Positions 32,188 through 32,267 of a stretch of 32,267 nucleotides of DNA are shown here, in pieces. The first letter of the stretch is position 1. Each line of letters begins with the position of its first letter. The stretch is taken from contig JAISVZ010000009.1 in NCBI GenBank assembly GCA_031271295.1, positions 1 to 32,267 on the forward strand, in the 5' to 3' direction. A program made the translations under genes and the position numbers. Below the pieces are notes generated by a model. That model saw only the letters and a list, made by a program, of their open reading frames with translations. It was not told the DNA's origin and ran no database searches. This stretch comes from Clostridiales bacterium. GTDB lineage: Bacteria; Bacillota; Clostridia; Lachnospirales; WQUN01.

Positions 32188-32267
32188 ATGAATAATGATA
32201 CTGTATTAAAAAATGAGGGAATGAAACTTTTAACTGAACATTTAGGTCTTGTTGATGCGGAAAGGTT
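32188..32267 (+). CDS. 5' end of a small conserved gene, cut by window end
   Basis: ATG at 32188 follows CAGGAGG by 8 bases. The 26 visible residues (MNNDTVLKNEGMKLLTEHLG, then LVDAER) resemble the start of small hypothetical or antitoxin-like proteins with the motif EKGxxxLxxxLGxVxAERF found in many bacteria. The remainder lies outside the window, so the family is only suggested. Confidence 0.5.
   Translation, partial: MNNDTVLKNEGMKLLTEHLGLVDAER

Noticed and set aside
1-32267. CRISPR arrays, tRNA, rRNA or complete DDE/tnpA transposases
   Set aside because: No regularly spaced repeats, no cloverleaf or rRNA motifs and no such transposase domains were recognised on either strand.

Overview
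Organism and setting. The window looks like a chromosomal accessory island of a low-to-mid GC Bacillota, most likely class Clostridia. Strong GGAGG-type ribosome sites, TTTACA/TATAAT-like promoters, an XRE-cupin regulator paired with an AMP-forming acyl-CoA ligase, and a Clostridia-style tyrosine recombinase all point that way; the exact genus cannot be read from the sequence. No rRNA, tRNA, CRISPR array or DDE transposase was seen.

Left module (1-3600): a candidate phase-variable, RNA-guided control unit. A tyrosine recombinase gene (796-1866) lies between two perfect 30-bp inverted repeats (603-632 and 1940-1969). Each repeat has the architecture of a recombinase core site: 11-bp arms around an 8-bp asymmetric centre. 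Just outside lies an intact TnpB-family protein (1996-3414) in which all three RuvC catalytic carboxylates are replaced (His260, Pro363, Ala442), while the zinc finger and the rest of the fold are kept. That is the signature of a TldR-like, nuclease-dead, RNA-guided DNA-binding protein. Directly downstream is a dense cluster of GAAA-capped hairpins with a predicted pseudoknot (3423-3590), in the place and shape of an omega (guide) RNA. The invertible segment carries a promoter-like sequence (687-715) that fires leftward now and would fire straight into the dead TnpB gene after inversion. In the present orientation an intrinsic terminator (1899-1943) separates the recombinase from tnpB. This is the most interesting content of the window.

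Middle module (3600-27893): a 24-kb surface-glycan (cell-surface polysaccharide, teichoic-acid-like or flagellin glycan) cluster, all on the plus strand. It holds two GT8, three GT2 and two sialyl/polysialyltransferase-like glycosyltransferases, a SAM methyltransferase, a DUF115/Maf-like protein, a radical SAM enzyme, and three nucleotidyltransferases (NeuA-like, IspD/TarI-like, KdsB-like). It also holds a pentulose-phosphate epimerase, a TarJ-like zinc dehydrogenase, two NAD(P)-dependent oxidoreductases, a DRE-TIM aldolase fusion and an FrhB-pyruvyltransferase fusion. A small Rossmann-like domain is fused to nine of these proteins. Two cytidylyltransferase genes are each followed, past an AT-rich cassette, by a second diverged copy of their own 3' end (15645-15692 and 26824-26985). 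These are scars of cassette replacement.

The two edges of the glycan island carry complementary pieces of one protein family: the C-terminal part of a CDP-glycerol glycerophosphotransferase-like protein (about 3646-5151, plus) and the N-terminal part (27888-29036, minus). This fits either a 24-kb inversion breakpoint pair or two independently truncated paralogues.

Right module (29037-32267): a short Rpn-like fragment, decayed coding remnants, a structured leader with a tandem hairpin repeat, an XRE-cupin regulator, an acyl-CoA/acetyl-CoA-type synthetase, and the beginning of a small conserved gene cut by the window end.
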